Shown here in pieces: positions 8,171 to 16,221 of a DNA stretch of 64,000 nucleotides. The first letter of the stretch is position 1. Each line of letters starts with the position of its first letter. The position numbers and the translations under genes are program-made. Origin of the DNA: Actinomycetes bacterium (GTDB taxonomy: Bacteria > Actinomycetota > Actinomycetes > Propionibacteriales > Propionibacteriaceae); assembly GCA_023460935.1 (NCBI GenBank), contig JAEWOI010000014.1, positions 1-64,000 on the forward strand, given 5' to 3'. The notes below the pieces were generated by a model. It had not been told where the DNA came from. It was given only the letters and a program-made list of their open reading frames with translations, and made no database searches.

Positions 8171-9820
8171 TCAGCGGAGGTCGGTCAACACCTCGCCGGC
8201 CAGGTGCACCTGGTAGCCCATCGCCTCGAACATCGCAGCCTTGGCCACCAGCGCCTTGTCCGCGGTCTCCGCGTCCGGGGCGTAGGCCACGTTGAGGTGG
8301 TTGGCCTTGTGCCGGGCCATCAGCTGGTCGCGGTTCACGCCGTGCAGGACGGCGTTCATGATCGGCCACTCCGGGTTGGTGGAGTCGAGCCGCCGCTGCA
8401 CCTCTTCTGCCGGCATCTCGATGCAGGTGCCCCGGCCGAGGTCGACGTGCAGCACGCCGTCCATGATGAACACCCGCGACCACACGATCTCACCGGGCTT
8501 CGAAACCCCGGAGAGGGTGGCGCCGCCGAGGGGGAAGAAGTAGTAGCTCTGCCGGTAGGCGTGGGCCTTGTCGTAGCCGCCGAGGTGGGAGGCCGGCACC
8601 GAGCCGGAGATCTCCAGCACCCACACGAAGTCGTCGCCCCACTGGTCGCCCCAGCGCACGTCGTGCAGGGTGGTGGCCGGGTCGAGGTGCATCGCGGTCC
8701 ACACCCGGTTGGTCACCAGGGCGTCGATCGCCACGCCCTCGTCCACCTCGTTCGCGCAGGGGACCGGGGCACCTTCGTAGAGCACCCGGGAGCCGTCGCG
8801 GGAGGTGACCGGGGGCCGCTCGACGTTGTTCAGCAGGCCCTCGACGAGGTCGGAGGCCGGCACCATGTCCTTCAGGCCCTGCTGGTACTGGATGCCGACC
8901 ACATCGGCGCCGAAGTCGTCGGCCATCCGGACGGCGGCGACGTACATCTTCATCTGCTGGTGCACCTGCTCGTCGGTCAGGTTCTCCTTCCAGTCGCCGT
9001 CGTTGTTGATGTGGAAGGTCATGCCGGCCTCGTTCAGCCACGCGCGGACGGCGTTGGCCTCGTCGTCCGTGACCTTGTTCATCTCGGCGACCAGGGCGCT
9101 CTGGGAGAGCCGCTCCTTGTAGATGCCGGCGGGGTTCATCAGCTCGTCGTCGATCAGGGCGTTGTACATGCCCATGCAGTACTCGTCGAACACGGCGATG
9201 ATGGCCTTGTCCTCCTTGAGCTGGGCGGCCAGGGCCACGCCGAGCTCCTTCTCCGGCGAGTCCGGCAGGGCCGGCAGGTCGCGGACGTGGGACGTGTCGT
9301 GGACGATCCTGCCGGTCTCGATCCACTCCGCGAGCTTGGTGCGGGCCCACTCGTCGGTGAAGTCCTTGCTCCACAGCGTGGAGTGCTCGATGCCGGCCTT
9401 GACCATCGATCCGTGCAGGTTGAGCATCCCGACCAGGCCGGGGAAGTCGCCGGCGAAGTTCGCCACCAGCAGGATCGGTCCGGTGTGGTCGCGCAGGCCG
9501 TGCAGGACGTGGTGGCTGTACTGCCAGACCGCCTCGACGACCACCAGCGGGGCGTCCTTCGGCACGTTCTTGAACACCTGGCGGCCGTGGTGCTGGCTGT
9601 CGATGAAGCCGTGGCCCTTCTCCGGGTCGACGCCGTGGGCGCGCTTGACCGCCCAGCCCAGCGAAGCCAGGGCCGCGGCGAACTCGCGCTCCACCTGCTG
9701 CTGCATCTCCCAGGTCTTCACGTTCGTGGTGAGCCGGAGGTCGCCGTTGGCGATCGTGTAGACGGTCTTCGGCTCAGCGGCTGGCCTGGTGGGGATTTCG
9801 GGCACGAGATAAGTGCTCAC
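8171..9820 (-). CDS. Fucose isomerase-like sugar isomerase
   Basis: A 549-residue protein resembling the L-fucose/L-arabinose isomerase superfamily, which converts aldoses to ketoses with a divalent metal. Supporting segments are FDEYCMGMYNALIDDE in the middle and the C-terminal WPIMNAVLHGVNRDQLMARH followed by KANH, where the family places metal ligands. It is shorter than Escherichia coli FucI (591 residues) and diverges from it, so the exact sugar is uncertain. The start is GTG 9820 with AGGAG nine bases upstream. A LacI-type operator lies in its leader, and a hairpin separates it from the AKR gene upstream, so it is probably a single-gene transcript. Confidence 0.62.
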   Translation of the reverse strand: MSTYLVPEIPTRPAAEPKTVYTIANGDLRLTTNVKTWEMQQQVEREFAAALASLGWAVKRAHGVDPEKGHGFIDSQHHGRQVFKNVPKDAPLVVVEAVWQYSHHVLHGLRDHTGPILLVANFAGDFPGLVGMLNLHGSMVKAGIEHSTLWSKDFTDEWARTKLAEWIETGRIVHDTSHVRDLPALPDSPEKELGVALAAQLKEDKAIIAVFDEYCMGMYNALIDDELMNPAGIYKERLSQSALVAEMNKVTDDEANAVRAWLNEAGMTFHINNDGDWKENLTDEQVHQQMKMYVAAVRMADDFGADVVGIQYQQGLKDMVPASDLVEGLLNNVERPPVTSRDGSRVLYEGAPVPCANEVDEGVAIDALVTNRVWTAMHLDPATTLHDVRWGDQWGDDFVWVLEISGSVPASHLGGYDKAHAYRQSYYFFPLGGATLSGVSKPGEIVWSRVFIMDGVLHVDLGRGTCIEMPAEEVQRRLDSTNPEWPIMNAVLHGVNRDQLMARHKANHLNVAYAPDAETADKALVAKAAMFEAMGYQVHLAGEVLTDLR

Positions 9821-9908
9821 AACACACTCCTAAGTTGGGTCGGCGCTCATCGCCGGGCCCCGCGGACAACGCTGAACGCACGGGGACGAGCTGGTTCCCA
9901 TGCTTGCA

Positions 9909-9920
9909 GCAATCGATTTC
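9909..9920. promoter_or_regulatory. LacI-type operator before the fucose isomerase-like gene
   Basis: GCAATCGATTTC is an imperfect palindrome with central TCGA. It differs by one base from GAAATCGATTTC in the 14-base palindrome at 23651-23664, in front of the second importer operon. One regulator could control both units; the LacI protein encoded at 17076-18095 is the natural candidate. Confidence 0.55.
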
Positions 9921-9947
9921 ACAGTCAAGTAAAGCGGGGTCGCCAAA

Positions 9948-9971
9948 GCTCCGCCGCGAGCGCGGCGGAGC
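9948..9971. terminator. Hairpin after the aldo/keto reductase gene
   Basis: GCTCCGCCGC pairs with GCGGCGGAGC around a four-base loop. It lies just past the stop of the leftward operon ending at 9999. It probably ends that transcript and insulates the isomerase gene. Confidence 0.6.
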
Positions 9972-9998
9972 GGCGGAGCGGTGGCCCGGGCTGGGCGG

Positions 9999-11054
9999 CT
10001 ATTCGGCCGCTGTGCTCCCGTAACCCGTCCAGCCCGGGATGGTGCCGTCCACGTCCCAGAGGTCGAGCCAGTCCCCGGATCCCTCCCACAGGAAGACCTG
10101 GCCCTTGATCAGCCGGCTGTTGGCCTCGACCGAGCGCAGCGCGTTCAGCATGTGCGGCGTCAGCGGCTTCTCGGTGACGGCCCTGAGGTTCGACAGGATC
10201 TGCGCAGGCTTGACCGAGAACGGGATCGCGACGTGCCCGCGCTGGGCAGCCCACTTCAGGCACACCTCTGCGGGGTGCACCCCCAGCTCGGACGCGATCC
10301 GGACGACGACCGGGTGTTCCATGTCGACGACGTCACCCTCGAACTTGTCGCGGTCCGGACGCCGGGGAGAGCCCATCGGCGAGTAGCCGATGACGACCAT
10401 GCCGTGGTCCTTGCTGAACTGGTACAGCTCGCCCTGCTGGAAGGCGGGGTGCAGCTCCATCTCGTTCAGCGCCGGTGCGATGCGGGCGTCCCGCAGCACG
10501 AGCCGGAGCTTCGGGATCGTCATGTTGGAGACGCCGAGGTGGCGCACCAGCCCGGCGTCGACCAGCCCCTCCAGAGCTGCATACATGGCCATGTACTCGG
10601 CGTGGACGTAGGGACGCGAGCTGGGGTTGCGGGCGTCCGGTGCGGCGAAGCGCTCGTGGGTGTTGGGGAAGGGCCAGTGGATCAGGACCGCGTCGAGGTA
10701 GTCCAGGCCGAGGTCGGCCAGCGACTTGTGCACCGAGGCCACTGCGTCCTGGGGATCGTGGGCGTCGTTCCACACCTTGGAGATCACGAAGACGTCCTCG
10801 CGGGCCAGGCCGAGCTCGGCCATGGCGTCGGCGAGCACCGGGCCGATCAGGTGCTCGTTGGCGTAGACCGAGGCGCAGTCGACCAGCCGGTAGCCGGCGC
10901 GCAGCGCGACGCCGACCGCCTGGGCGATGTCCTCGACCGAGAAGCGGTCCGAGCCGAAGGTGCCCAGGCCGATGGCGGGGATGCGCGCGCCGCCGGCCAG
11001 GCTGAAGGCCGGGACGAGGGCCGGGTCGACGGTGTCGGGAACGGTGGTGGACAT
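9999..11054 (-). CDS. Aldo/keto reductase
   Basis: NADPH-dependent aldo/keto reductase, 351 residues. The family tetrad is visible: Asp in YRLVDCASVYANE, Tyr in the same segment (VYANEHLIG), Lys in VFVISKVWND and His in AVLIHWPFPNT. The cofactor-site region includes HVAIPFSVKPAQILSNL. It sits two bases downstream of a zinc dehydrogenase gene and an FGGY kinase gene, which suggests it handles a sugar aldehyde or ketose in the same route. ATG 11054 is chosen because the longer frame runs back over the dehydrogenase gene. The substrate cannot be read from the sequence. Confidence 0.85.
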   Translation of the reverse strand: MSTTVPDTVDPALVPAFSLAGGARIPAIGLGTFGSDRFSVEDIAQAVGVALRAGYRLVDCASVYANEHLIGPVLADAMAELGLAREDVFVISKVWNDAHDPQDAVASVHKSLADLGLDYLDAVLIHWPFPNTHERFAAPDARNPSSRPYVHAEYMAMYAALEGLVDAGLVRHLGVSNMTIPKLRLVLRDARIAPALNEMELHPAFQQGELYQFSKDHGMVVIGYSPMGSPRRPDRDKFEGDVVDMEHPVVVRIASELGVHPAEVCLKWAAQRGHVAIPFSVKPAQILSNLRAVTEKPLTPHMLNALRSVEANSRLIKGQVFLWEGSGDWLDLWDVDGTIPGWTGYGSTAAE

Positions 11055-11056
11055 GC

Positions 11057-12115
11057 TCACTCCTGGATCGGGTCGGGTGTGAAGAGCAACTTGCCCGAGA
11101 CTGCGCCGGGCTGGTCGAACAGGGCGAAGGCGGACATCACGTCCTCCAGCGGGAACACTGCCTGGACGAGGTCGTCGGTGATCCTCAGCCGGCCGTCGGC
11201 CACGCATTCCGCGGTGAAGGTCCACTCCGGGCCGGGGAATGGCGGGGAGTAGGACATCCACGACCCGGTGAGGCGGAACTCCTTGCGGTTCATCAGCTCG
11301 AAGGTGCGGTGGTCGAACTGCAGGTCGCGGTGGCTGGTCCCGATGAAGCAGACCCGGGCGTGCGGCCCGGCCAGTTCGAAGGCTGTGGCCATGGTGGCGT
11401 TCTGCCCGGCCGTCTCGAACACGTGGCCGAACCCCCGCCCGCCCTGCCAGGCCCTGACGGCTGTGCCGAAGCCGGCCTCGCCGGCATTGAACGTTGCGTC
11501 GGCGCCGAGGTTGAGCGCAGTGTCCAGCCGCGCGGCGTTGATGTCCACCACTGCGACCCGGCGCGCGCCGAGGATCCGCGCCCACTGGACGGCGAACAGC
11601 CCGATCGTGCCGGCACCGAGGACGAGGACGTCCTCGCCACCGGTGAAGCCGGAGTGGCGCAGGCCGTGCAGCGCCACGGTGGAGGGCTCGAAGAAGGCGA
11701 TGCTGCGGAAGTCGACGGTGTCGGCGACGACGGTGAGGTTGCGCGCGGGCGCGAGCACGAACTCGGCGAGGCCGCCGCTGACCCTGGAGCCGATGAAGCT
11801 GTAGTCGGGGCACTGCGCGTACCGCCCCGACTGGCAGTCCGCGCACCGGTGGCACGGCATCAGCGGGGCCACCGCGACGCGGCGTCCGACCAGCGCCGGG
11901 TCGACGTCCGCACCGACCGAGGCCACCTCGCCGGCGATCTCGTGGCCGAGCACCAGCGGGTAGAAGTGGGCGCCGTCGCTGAGCACGCGCGGGATGTCGG
12001 AACCGCAGACCCCGGTCAGCCGGACGCGCACGAGCGCCTCACCCGGTCCGGGGTCCGGGGTGGGGATCTCCAGCACCCGGACGTCTCTCGGTCCGTGCAG
12101 GACGGCGGCTCTCAT
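11057..12115 (-). CDS. Zinc-dependent polyol/alcohol dehydrogenase (GatD/sorbitol dehydrogenase-like)
   Basis: Medium-chain dehydrogenase of 352 residues that would oxidise a polyol or sugar-phosphate polyol with NAD(P). Catalytic zinc ligands appear in TGVCGSD and LGHEIAG. The structural zinc lobe is CHRCADCQSGRYAQC. The Rossmann segment is VLVLGAGTIGLFAVQ, followed by an acidic residue at the end of the second strand (VVDIN), which favours NAD. It most resembles galactitol-1-phosphate and sorbitol dehydrogenases. It lies between an FGGY kinase and an aldo/keto reductase on one transcript. Confidence 0.83.
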   Translation of the reverse strand: MRAAVLHGPRDVRVLEIPTPDPGPGEALVRVRLTGVCGSDIPRVLSDGAHFYPLVLGHEIAGEVASVGADVDPALVGRRVAVAPLMPCHRCADCQSGRYAQCPDYSFIGSRVSGGLAEFVLAPARNLTVVADTVDFRSIAFFEPSTVALHGLRHSGFTGGEDVLVLGAGTIGLFAVQWARILGARRVAVVDINAARLDTALNLGADATFNAGEAGFGTAVRAWQGGRGFGHVFETAGQNATMATAFELAGPHARVCFIGTSHRDLQFDHRTFELMNRKEFRLTGSWMSYSPPFPGPEWTFTAECVADGRLRITDDLVQAVFPLEDVMSAFALFDQPGAVSGKLLFTPDPIQE

Positions 12116-12128
12116 CGTTCTCCTCTGG

Positions 12129-13667
12129 TCAGCGGACGAAGTCGGCGAGCTGGTGCATGCTCGTGGCGAGGGCTGGATACAGGCCGGCGTACACCTGGTA
12201 GAGCCGGTCGTACCTGGCGTGGGCGACGGGATCTGGCCGGTAGCTGACCGACGGCCGCACCCAGCGCGCCACCAGGTCGTCGACCGTGCCGGCTCCGGTG
12301 CCCAGCGCAGCGAGCATGGCCGCGCCGAGCGGCGTGGCGTTCTCGTTGTCGCTGACCACCACCGGTAGCCCGGTCACGTCGGCCTTGATCTGCATCCACA
12401 GCCGGCTACGGGTAGCACCGCCGACCGCCCGCAGCTCGGACACGCCGGCACCGGCGGCCGCGGCCACCTCGAGGTTGTGCCGCAGCGCGAACGCCACGCC
12501 CTCCATCACGGCCCGGTACAGCTCGCCCCTGCCGGTGGCGAGCGTGAGCCCGAGGAAGGCGCCGCGGGCATCGGGGTCCCACAGCGGCGAGCGTTCTCCG
12601 GAGAGGTAGGGCAGAAACACCAACCCGCCGGCGCCGGCCGGGGCCAGCGCGGCCAGGGCCGAGACCTGCTCGAACCGGCCCGTGCCGGCGGCCTCCGCCG
12701 CCGTCCGCTCGGCCTCGCCGACCACGCCGGTGAGCCAGGCGAGGCTGGCTGACCCGGCCACCGTGCCGCCCTGCAGCAACCAGGTTCCGGGCACGACGTG
12801 GCGGGAGAGGATCAGCCGCTCGTCCGCGACGGGGGCAGGCAGCGCGATCGACATGCCGCCGGCCTGGCCGCCCTGCTCCTGGGTCTCGCCCGGCCGGAAG
12901 ACCCCGGCGCCGAGGGTCCCGCAGGCAGCGTCCAGCCCGCCGGCGACCACGGGGGTGCCAGCCGGCACCCCGGTGCGCCTCGAGGCCTCCGTCGTCACCT
13001 CGCCGACCACAGCGGTCGGTTCCGATGCCACCGGGAACAGCTCGGGGTCGACGCCGAGCCGCAGCGCCATGGCGGCGTCCGTGCGGCCGGTGGCCACGTC
13101 GATGAAGTGCAGGCCGTAGCCCTGGGAGTGGTCCTGGCTCGCGACCCCGGTCAGGGCCAGCACGATCAGGCTGTTGCTCTGCAGGAACCAGCGGGTGCGC
13201 TCGTACACCTCAGGCCGGTTGCGGGCGAACCACAGCGCCTTGGCTGTGGAGTAGCTGGGGCTGAGCCGGTTGCCGGCCAGCGCCAGGATCTCCGCGGCCG
13301 GCACGCCGGCCAGCACCTCGTCGCACAGCGACTGGCAACGGGTGTCCATCCAGATCGGCGTGTCCGCCAGCACCTCGCCACGCTCGTCCACCGGGACGCA
13401 CGCCCAGCTCTGGCCGTCGACGCCGATGCCGCGGATCGCCGCCGGCTTGAACGCACCGGACGAGCACACCTCGGCCAACGCCGCCAGGGCGCCCTCCACC
13501 CAGTCGCGGGGGTCCTGCTCCACCCAGCCCGGAGCCGGTGTGGACAGGGGGTAGGAGCGCTCGGCGACCGCGAGGGTGCGGCCGTCGACGTCCACTGCGA
13601 GCGCGCGGCAGCCCGAAGTGCCGATGTCGACGCCGAGGAAGACCCCCGGTGCAGAGGTGGTGGCCAT
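12129..13667 (-). CDS. FGGY carbohydrate kinase, xylulokinase-like
   Basis: First gene of the leftward operon, 512 residues. The N-terminal loop is GVDIGTSGCRALAVDVDG. The substrate and catalytic region VVAGGLDAACGTLGAG keeps the expected Asp, and the C-terminal ATP segment is LRAVGGATRSRLWMQI. The best family fit is XylB or a related ketose kinase. RBS GGGGGAG lies about seven bases before ATG 13667. A LacI operator (13683-13698) sits directly upstream, so the gene should be repressed by the divergently encoded LacI protein. The ketose substrate is unknown. Confidence 0.85.
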   Translation of the reverse strand: MATTSAPGVFLGVDIGTSGCRALAVDVDGRTLAVAERSYPLSTPAPGWVEQDPRDWVEGALAALAEVCSSGAFKPAAIRGIGVDGQSWACVPVDERGEVLADTPIWMDTRCQSLCDEVLAGVPAAEILALAGNRLSPSYSTAKALWFARNRPEVYERTRWFLQSNSLIVLALTGVASQDHSQGYGLHFIDVATGRTDAAMALRLGVDPELFPVASEPTAVVGEVTTEASRRTGVPAGTPVVAGGLDAACGTLGAGVFRPGETQEQGGQAGGMSIALPAPVADERLILSRHVVPGTWLLQGGTVAGSASLAWLTGVVGEAERTAAEAAGTGRFEQVSALAALAPAGAGGLVFLPYLSGERSPLWDPDARGAFLGLTLATGRGELYRAVMEGVAFALRHNLEVAAAAGAGVSELRAVGGATRSRLWMQIKADVTGLPVVVSDNENATPLGAAMLAALGTGAGTVDDLVARWVRPSVSYRPDPVAHARYDRLYQVYAGLYPALATSMHQLADFVR

Positions 13668-13682
13668 CGCCTCCCCCTTGAG

Positions 13683-13698
13683 AGCGAAACGTTTTGCT
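13683..13698. promoter_or_regulatory. LacI operator O1 (leftward kinase side)
   Basis: AGCGAAACGTTTTGCT is a 16-base near-palindrome with central ACGT and one mismatched pair. It starts 16 bases upstream of the leftward kinase ATG. It shares the AAACGTTT core with O3 at 13802-13815. Confidence 0.72.
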
Positions 13699-13733
13699 CA
13701 ACGGTAGCCCACCGGGGTGGGCACGGCAACCCG

Positions 13734-13749
13734 CGCGAACCGTTTCGCG
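13734..13749. promoter_or_regulatory. LacI operator O2
   Basis: CGCGAACCGTTTCGCG is a 16-base near-palindrome with one mismatch, lying between O1 and O3. A further half-site-like GGTTCGCGG follows at about 13753. Three sites in a 165-base divergent region would allow DNA looping; that is inference. Confidence 0.65.
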
Positions 13750-13765
13750 GGCGGTTCGCGGACGA

Positions 13766-13815
13766 TTGACAAGGCGGGCGAGGGCTGCGACGCTGGACGC
13801 GACGAAACGTTTCGT
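13766..13815 (+). promoter_or_regulatory. Promoter and operator O3 for the divergent lacI-type gene
   Basis: A -35 TTGACA (13766-13771) is followed by a 17-base spacer and a -10 GACGCT (13789-13794). The perfect 14-base palindrome ACGAAACGTTTCGT lies at 13802-13815, over the expected start point. This arrangement implies autorepression. Confidence 0.72.
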
Positions 13816-13832
13816 GACGACAGGGCTGCAAC

Positions 13833-14849
13833 GTGGTGGCGACCTACAAGGACATCCGGCGGTTGACCGGGCTGTCCTTGGCGACGATCTCGAAGCACTT
13901 CAACGGCGGCAACGTCACCTACCAGAACAAGGTGCTGATCGAGCAGGCCGCCCGCGACCTCGGCTACCAGGTGAACGACGTGGCCCGCGGGCTGCGCAGC
14001 CGGCGCTCGATGACCCTCGGCGTGGTGCTCGCAGAGCTCAACTCGACCTTCTACACCACGGTCGTCTCCCGCATGGAGGAGCGGCTGCGGGAGGCCGGCT
14101 ACGGCACGATCATCTGCGACTCCCGAGGCAGCGCGGAGGTCGAGGCGGAGGCGATCCACTTCCTGATCGGCAAGATGGTCGACGGCCTGGTGATCATCCC
14201 CGTCGGCGACGAAGTGGCCGGGTTGTCCGTCGCGGCCGAGCGCGGCGTGCCGGTGGTCGCCGTCGACCGCGCGGTCGGCAACGCCGAGGTGGACACCGTC
14301 GTGATCGACAACCGGGCGGCGATCGGCAGCGCGGTCGACCTGCTGGCCGATGCCGGGCACACCGAGATCGCGCTGCTCGCCGGCAGCGACGACACCTACA
14401 CCATGCGCGAACGCCGCCTCGGTTTCCGGGACGCGGTGAAGCGACGCACCGGCCGGGTGCCCCGGCGGGCGCTGGTCCACCCCGACCACGTGAGCATCGA
14501 GGGCGGCTTCGACGGCATGCGCCGCCTGCTCGCCCTCGACCGTCCGCCGACGGCCGTCGTCTGCGGCAACTACGAGTTCACCCTTGGAGCAACCGTGGCG
14601 CTGAACGAGCTCCCCGATGGGAGCGGCCCGTCCATCGTCGGCTTCGACAACCTTGACCTGGCCCGGATCATCCGTCCCCGTCCGACCCTGGTGGCCCAGC
14701 CGGTGGCGGAGATCGCCACCCGGGCGGCCGAGCTGATCCTGGAGCGGATCGCCGGACCATCGGGCCTGGCGGCCCGCACGGTCGTGCTGGACTCGACGCT
14801 GCTGGTCGGCGACGCCTCGACCTACGCCCTGGCGGGTGGTCGCAGATGA
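13833..14849 (+). CDS. LacI-family transcriptional repressor
   Basis: A 338-residue regulator. The N-terminal helix-turn-helix and hinge read LSLATISKHFNGG then ARGLRSRRSMTLGVVL. A ribose-binding-like effector domain follows, with VDGLVIIPVG, PVVAVDRAVG and a PSIVGFDNLDLARIIRP segment near the C terminus. It is transcribed away from the kinase operon and heads the PfkB, FucU-like and aldolase genes. It probably binds the three AACGTT-type palindromes in the shared upstream region. GTG 13833 is the likely start; a second GTG follows at once. The stop overlaps the next ATG as ATGA. Confidence 0.9.
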   Translation: MVATYKDIRRLTGLSLATISKHFNGGNVTYQNKVLIEQAARDLGYQVNDVARGLRSRRSMTLGVVLAELNSTFYTTVVSRMEERLREAGYGTIICDSRGSAEVEAEAIHFLIGKMVDGLVIIPVGDEVAGLSVAAERGVPVVAVDRAVGNAEVDTVVIDNRAAIGSAVDLLADAGHTEIALLAGSDDTYTMRERRLGFRDAVKRRTGRVPRRALVHPDHVSIEGGFDGMRRLLALDRPPTAVVCGNYEFTLGATVALNELPDGSGPSIVGFDNLDLARIIRPRPTLVAQPVAEIATRAAELILERIAGPSGLAARTVVLDSTLLVGDASTYALAGGRR

Positions 14850-15775
14850 CCGTGCTAACGGTGACCCTCAACGCAGCGATCGACAAGCGCTACGACGTGG
14901 CTGCGGTTAGCGTCGGGACGGTCCAGCGGGTGTCGAGGGTGCTGGCCAGCGCGGGCGGCAAGGGCCTGAACGTGGCGCGCGGTGCCCAGCTCTGCGGGCA
15001 GCAGGTCGTGGCCACCGGCTTCGTCGCCGGTTTCGCCGGGCAGTTCGTCACCGGGGAGGTCGCAGCGGCCGGCATGCGGCAGGAGTTCCTCGAGGTGGCG
15101 GGGGAGACCCGCACCTGCATCAACATCATCGAGGCGGACGGCCGCTCCACCGAGTTCCTCGAGCCCGGGGTCACCGTCACGCCGGACGACCTGGCCGCCC
15201 TGCGGGAGCGGCTGATGGCCCTGCTGCCGCTGGTCGACGTGGTCACGCTCTCGGGCAGCGCGCCGTCCGGCAGCCCGGCGGACGTCTACGTCCCCCTGGT
15301 CGCAGCCGCCCGCGAGGCCGGCAAGCCGGTCGTGCTGGACACCAGTGGCGACCTGCTCCGGGCCGGCCTGGCCGGTCGCCCGACCGTGGTGAAGCCGAAC
15401 CGCGATGAGCTCGCAGCGCTCACCGGTGTGGCCCTGCACGACCTCGCAGACGTCGTCACCGCTGCGCGCCGGCTCTGCACCCTTGGCCCGGAGTGGGTCG
15501 TCGTCTCGCTCGGCGCGAACGGCGCTGTCGCGGTCGGCGGACAACAGGCGGTCCATGTCGCCCCGCCGCAGATCGTCGCGCTCAACCCCGTCGGCTGCGG
15601 CGACGTGCTGGTCGGCGGCCTGGCCACCGGACTCGCCACCGGGCTGGGTGTGCCCGAAGCCCTGCCGCTGGCGGTCCGCGTCTCCGCCGCGGCTGCCGCC
15701 CACCCCGAGACCGGCCGGTTCGACCCGGCGTACGCGGAGAGCCTCCGTCACCTGATGACCACCACAACCCTGTAA
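14846..15775 (+). CDS. PfkB-family phosphosugar kinase (1-phosphofructokinase/tagatose-6-phosphate kinase type)
   Basis: A 309-residue ribokinase-fold kinase of the FruK/LacC branch. It shows the N-terminal TVTLNAAIDKRYDV, the glycine-rich substrate loop SAGGKGLNVAR, PTVVKPNRDEL, and the catalytic segment NPVGCGDVLVGGL, where Cys replaces the more common Ser or Ala before the Gly-Asp pair. The branch phosphorylates ketohexose monophosphates to bisphosphates. A class II aldolase encoded two genes on would then cleave the product. The start overlaps the LacI stop by four bases. Confidence 0.86.
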   Translation: MTVLTVTLNAAIDKRYDVAAVSVGTVQRVSRVLASAGGKGLNVARGAQLCGQQVVATGFVAGFAGQFVTGEVAAAGMRQEFLEVAGETRTCINIIEADGRSTEFLEPGVTVTPDDLAALRERLMALLPLVDVVTLSGSAPSGSPADVYVPLVAAAREAGKPVVLDTSGDLLRAGLAGRPTVVKPNRDELAALTGVALHDLADVVTAARRLCTLGPEWVVVSLGANGAVAVGGQQAVHVAPPQIVALNPVGCGDVLVGGLATGLATGLGVPEALPLAVRVSAAAAAHPETGRFDPAYAESLRHLMTTTTL

Positions 15776-15789
15776 GGACCACAGAACCC

Positions 15790-16221
15790 ATGCTGACCAC
15801 CGCGCTCACCCACCCGCCGCTGCTCGCAGCGCTGGCCGCTGCCGGCCACGGGTCGAAGGTGCTGATCGCCGACTCCAACTACCCGCACGCCACGGCCCAC
15901 GGGCCGAACGCCAGGCTGGTGCACCTCAACGTGACCAGGGGCCTGGTCAACGGCACCGACACGCTGAAGGCGATCACCAGCGCGATCGTCGTGGAGAGCG
16001 CAGCGGTGATGGCGCCCGGCGACGAGCTGCTGCCCGTGCACGAGGAGTACGCGGCGCTCCTCGGCGACGGCGTGCCGCTGGCGATTCTGGAACGGTTCGC
16101 GTTCTACGAGGCCTGCCGTGGCCAGGACCTCGCGCTGATCGTCGCGACCGGGGAGGACCGGATCTACGCCAACCTGTTGCTCACCGTCGGTGTGGTCGCC
16201 GAGCCGGAGGGGAACGCCTGA
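15790..16221 (+). CDS. RbsD/FucU-family sugar mutarotase
   Basis: A 143-residue protein of the RbsD/FucU family, which equilibrates pyranose/furanose or alpha/beta forms of free sugars. Family segments are LAAAGHGSKVLIADSNYP near the N terminus and the C-terminal VATGEDRIYANLLLTVG, which carries the conserved Tyr-Ala-Asn. A free sugar must therefore enter this branch. The start at ATG 15790 lies 14 bases after the PfkB stop. A paralogue encoded at 23213 serves the second importer operon. Confidence 0.85.
   Translation: MLTTALTHPPLLAALAAAGHGSKVLIADSNYPHATAHGPNARLVHLNVTRGLVNGTDTLKAITSAIVVESAAVMAPGDELLPVHEEYAALLGDGVPLAILERFAFYEACRGQDLALIVATGEDRIYANLLLTVGVVAEPEGNA

Noticed and set aside
7610..10108. 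832-codon plus-strand frame across rhaB and the isomerase gene
   Set aside because: It overlaps the end of rhaB in another frame and runs antisense through the isomerase gene; its His/Val/Gly-rich sequence has no recognisable domain.
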